Shown here: positions 5,141-7,151 of the stretch, piece after piece | Layout: each line of letters opens with the position of its first letter | Position numbering within the stretch: position 1 is the stretch's first letter | Source of the DNA: Deltaproteobacteria bacterium ADurb.Bin026 | GTDB taxonomy: Bacteria > Desulfobacterota > Syntrophorhabdia > Syntrophorhabdales > Syntrophorhabdaceae | Direction: 5' to 3' | Assembly: GCA_002071245.1 (NCBI GenBank) | Contig: MWEV01000090.1 | Span: 1-7,151, forward strand | DNA length: 7,151 nt | The notes under the pieces: generated by a model | Databases searched by the model: none | Seen by the model: the letters and a program-made list of their open reading frames with translations, nothing else | What the model was told of the DNA's origin: nothing | Translations under genes and position numbers: made by a program

Positions 5141-7151
5141 CAAGCCTCCTTAGGACTAACGGGGAGATGTATATAAAACGTAGTGCCAAGTCCTGGCTTA
5201 CTTTCCACGTCTATCCTGCCTTTGTGTTCCTTGATAATTCCATAAGCTATAGAAAGACCAAGTCCTGTCCCGCCATGGTGACGTTTTGATGTAAAAAATG
5301 GATCGAAAATCTGTTTAAGAGTCTTTTCATCCATCCCCTTTCCATTGTCACTTATTTTAACAACAATCTCTTCAGCATTTTCGCGGTAAGTCTCAACCAT
5401 TATGTTTCCCTTTGGTTTGTCAATAGCCTGGGATGCATTTATAAGCACATTAACAACAACCTGTTGTAGTTTTTGAGAATTACCAATAACCTCGGGTAGA
5501 TCAGGGTCGAATTCAACATTGACATCTGAAGTTCTTTTAATCTGATTATCAACCAAACGCAAACACGATTCTATTATATTGTTGACATTTACTTGTTCAT
5601 TAAGGAGTCCCTCATCCTTTTTTGCAAACTTTCTCAAACCGTCCACAATCCCTTTGATTCTGTTTGCGCCCTGCACCATATCATCAACAAGGACAGGGAT
5701 AGATTGTCTGAATATCTCATAATTCAGGCGGGCTATCTTCAGGCTTGGGTCAGACTCAAAAGCTCGATCGATGATTGGCAACATGTCAGACAATGCCTCC
5801 TGTATGATCATGAGATTACCCTTAATGAAAGTATTTGGATTGTTAATCTCATGTGCGATACCTGAAACAAGTTGACCAAGGGATGCGAGTTTATCCGCCT
5901 GCAGCAGTTGCTGCTCCATATTCTTTTCTTTAGTAATAACCCTTGAAAACTCCAATGCCCCGATCACCTGATTATTAGAATCGTATATCGGATAGGCGTT
6001 TATCAGATAATATTCGTTGTCAATCATCCTTTCGAGTTTCACGGATGATTTTTCATTAAAAACTTTACTTATATGGCAATCTTCACAGACTTTTGTCTGA
6101 TTAAATATCTTTTTGTAACATTTTCCCTTGTTGCCTATACTGTTTCGGTTGGCCATAACGATGTTATGATTCGCATCAATAACCGCTACGGTGTCGGGAA
6201 TTGCCTTAAAAAGTGTTTGCAGCCTTAATTTACTTAGTCTCAGCTTCTCTGTAAGCGCTACAAGTTCGTTGTTTTTCTTTAACAAAAGATCTTTCTGGTT
6301 TTCCAGATCCAATGTTCTTTGCCTTACATTCCTTTCAAGATTTTCATTATGCTCTATTAATCTACGCTCCAGTTCCTTTCTTACCCTTATATCCTTGTAA
6401 ACCGATTCCACACAAGGCACACCATCTACATCAATTATTATATACGACGCTATTACGGGTATAGGCAAACCATTTCTGTCAAGTAGCGAAACCTCGAGAC
6501 TTTCAACAAATCCATCCTTTTTCAGTTTATCAAAAAGCACAGGCCTTATAGCCGGATTCTCATACAGTCCGTCTCGTACAAAATTCAGATGAACAGAACC
6601 ATCCTCGGGGTACTGAAGGAGCCTATAAAAAGCCCTGTTTGCCTTCATGATATCACCGTTGAAATCTGAAATCAGCATCGGTGTCGGGGCGTCTTTAAAA
6701 TAATCTTCATAACGTTTTTTTGACCTCTCAAGCTCCCGTGTCTTTTCGTACACCAACTCTTTAAGTCTTCCAACATACTGTTCCAGTTCTGCTGCAAGCT
6801 CACGCCTTTCTATAACATTGGAAACCTTAAGGCTGATTTCCTTTATAAACCTCATTTCTTCCTCAGACAAACCTGTCTTTTCCTGAAAATATATCTCGAC
6901 AGTGCCTCTTTTAACCCCCTCAACAACAATATCGAATGAAATGGTTTCTAAAACACTTTCTTTCTCAATAGGTTTCACTGTATATTCGATCTCATCCAGC
7001 CATATCGAAACAGAAGCTGTGTCAGGCAGTTGAAGCCCTTTCATGATATGCTCTGTAACTGCCTTTAATCTTTCTTCTGGATTATCGTCAAGTCTGTTTT
7101 CAGCGGCGACACTATATAGGCATGCAAGCTCTCGATTGCGTTTTTCAAGAT
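5140..7151 (-). CDS. Soluble multi-sensor histidine kinase (GAF-like, PAS, PAS), 5' end cut by window
   Basis: Sensor kinase partner of the downstream response regulator. An ATG at 7044 opens a 634-residue frame, but the frame stays open to the window edge. The 35 codons before it encode LEKRNRELACLYSVAAENRL and onward, the usual start of a GAF-like module, so the gene begins outside. Numbering from 7044: remainder of the GAF-like module (1-79, with RGTVEIYF), coiled coil (about 80-112), PAS 1 (about 112-222), coiled coil (222-275), PAS 2 (about 276-372) with C309, C320, C323 and H324, DHp with phospho-acceptor H398 in IAHEINNP, and a long DHp hairpin (404-476). The catalytic domain has N box N532/N536, G1 DNGKG (566-570), F box FDPFFTSK and G2 GGTGLGLS (591-598). 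No membrane segment is visible, so the signal is likely cytoplasmic. The signal is unknown; redox or metal sensing through the cysteine PAS is an inference. Confidence 0.92.
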   Translation of the reverse strand, partial: LEKRNRELACLYSVAAENRLDDNPEERLKAVTEHIMKGLQLPDTASVSIWLDEIEYTVKPIEKESVLETISFDIVVEGVKRGTVEIYFQEKTGLSEEEMRFIKEISLKVSNVIERRELAAELEQYVGRLKELVYEKTRELERSKKRYEDYFKDAPTPMLISDFNGDIMKANRAFYRLLQYPEDGSVHLNFVRDGLYENPAIRPVLFDKLKKDGFVESLEVSLLDRNGLPIPVIASYIIIDVDGVPCVESVYKDIRVRKELERRLIEHNENLERNVRQRTLDLENQKDLLLKKNNELVALTEKLRLSKLRLQTLFKAIPDTVAVIDANHNIVMANRNSIGNKGKCYKKIFNQTKVCEDCHISKVFNEKSSVKLERMIDNEYYLINAYPIYDSNNQVIGALEFSRVITKEKNMEQQLLQADKLASLGQLVSGIAHEINNPNTFIKGNLMIIQEALSDMLPIIDRAFESDPSLKIARLNYEIFRQSIPVLVDDMVQGANRIKGIVDGLRKFAKKDEGLLNEQVNVNNIIESCLRLVDNQIKRTSDVNVEFDPDLPEVIGNSQKLQQVVVNVLINASQAIDKPKGNIMVETYRENAEEIVVKISDNGKGMDEKTLKQIFDPFFTSKRHHGGTGLGLSIAYGIIKEHKGRIDVESKPGLGTTFYIHLPVSPKEA
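5145..5151 (-). promoter_or_regulatory. Ribosome binding site for the response regulator, inside the kinase gene
   Basis: On the minus strand AAGGAGG forms part of the last kinase codons (Lys-Glu-Ala-stop) and lies 4 nt before the ATG at 5140. The kinase stop and regulator start share one base as TGATG, so ribosomes ending the kinase can restart on the regulator. This supports the ATG at 5140 over the TTG at 5143. Confidence 0.75.

Noticed and set aside
1..7151. CRISPR arrays, tRNA or rRNA genes, insertion sequences and attachment sites
   Set aside because: No regularly spaced repeats, cloverleaf-like segments, transposase genes or flanking inverted repeats were seen. Almost the whole window is ordinary coding sequence.

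Overview
This AT-rich window carries four genes on the + strand facing two on the - strand, and every gene is recognisable. Dense packing, GTG and TTG starts, a double-RCK TrkA with TrkH, and a multi-PAS histidine kinase paired with a sigma-54 activator suggest an anaerobic Gram-negative bacterium of the Desulfobacterota (former Deltaproteobacteria) or Nitrospirota type. That placement is inferred from gene style and is only moderately secure; no marker gene is present.

Layout. Positions 1-109 are non-coding and hold a possible extended -10 promoter and a 10-bp tandem repeat. Positions 110-905 encode a small stand-alone DRTGG-family protein and an overlapping anti-sigma-factor-like (RsbW-type) GHKL ATPase. 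This pair is best known to me from hydrogenase gene clusters of anaerobes, and its function is not established. After a 59-nt gap come trkA (965-2308) and trkH (2325-3764), the regulatory and membrane subunits of a Trk potassium uptake system, 16 nt apart. Only 14 nt after trkH, the two-component pair converges from the other strand. It consists of a soluble GAF-like/PAS/PAS histidine kinase (5140 to beyond 7151, its N-terminus cut by the window edge) and an NtrC-type sigma-54-dependent response regulator (3779-5140). The two overlap by one base (TGATG).

How they work together. TrkA binds NAD(H)/nucleotides and gates TrkH for potassium uptake. The kinase senses a cytoplasmic signal and phosphorylates the regulator, which would activate sigma-54 promoters; none was recognised in this window. 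Whether the DRTGG/ATPase pair or the two-component system controls potassium uptake is open. The least explained part is the DRTGG/ATPase pair placed directly before trkAH.
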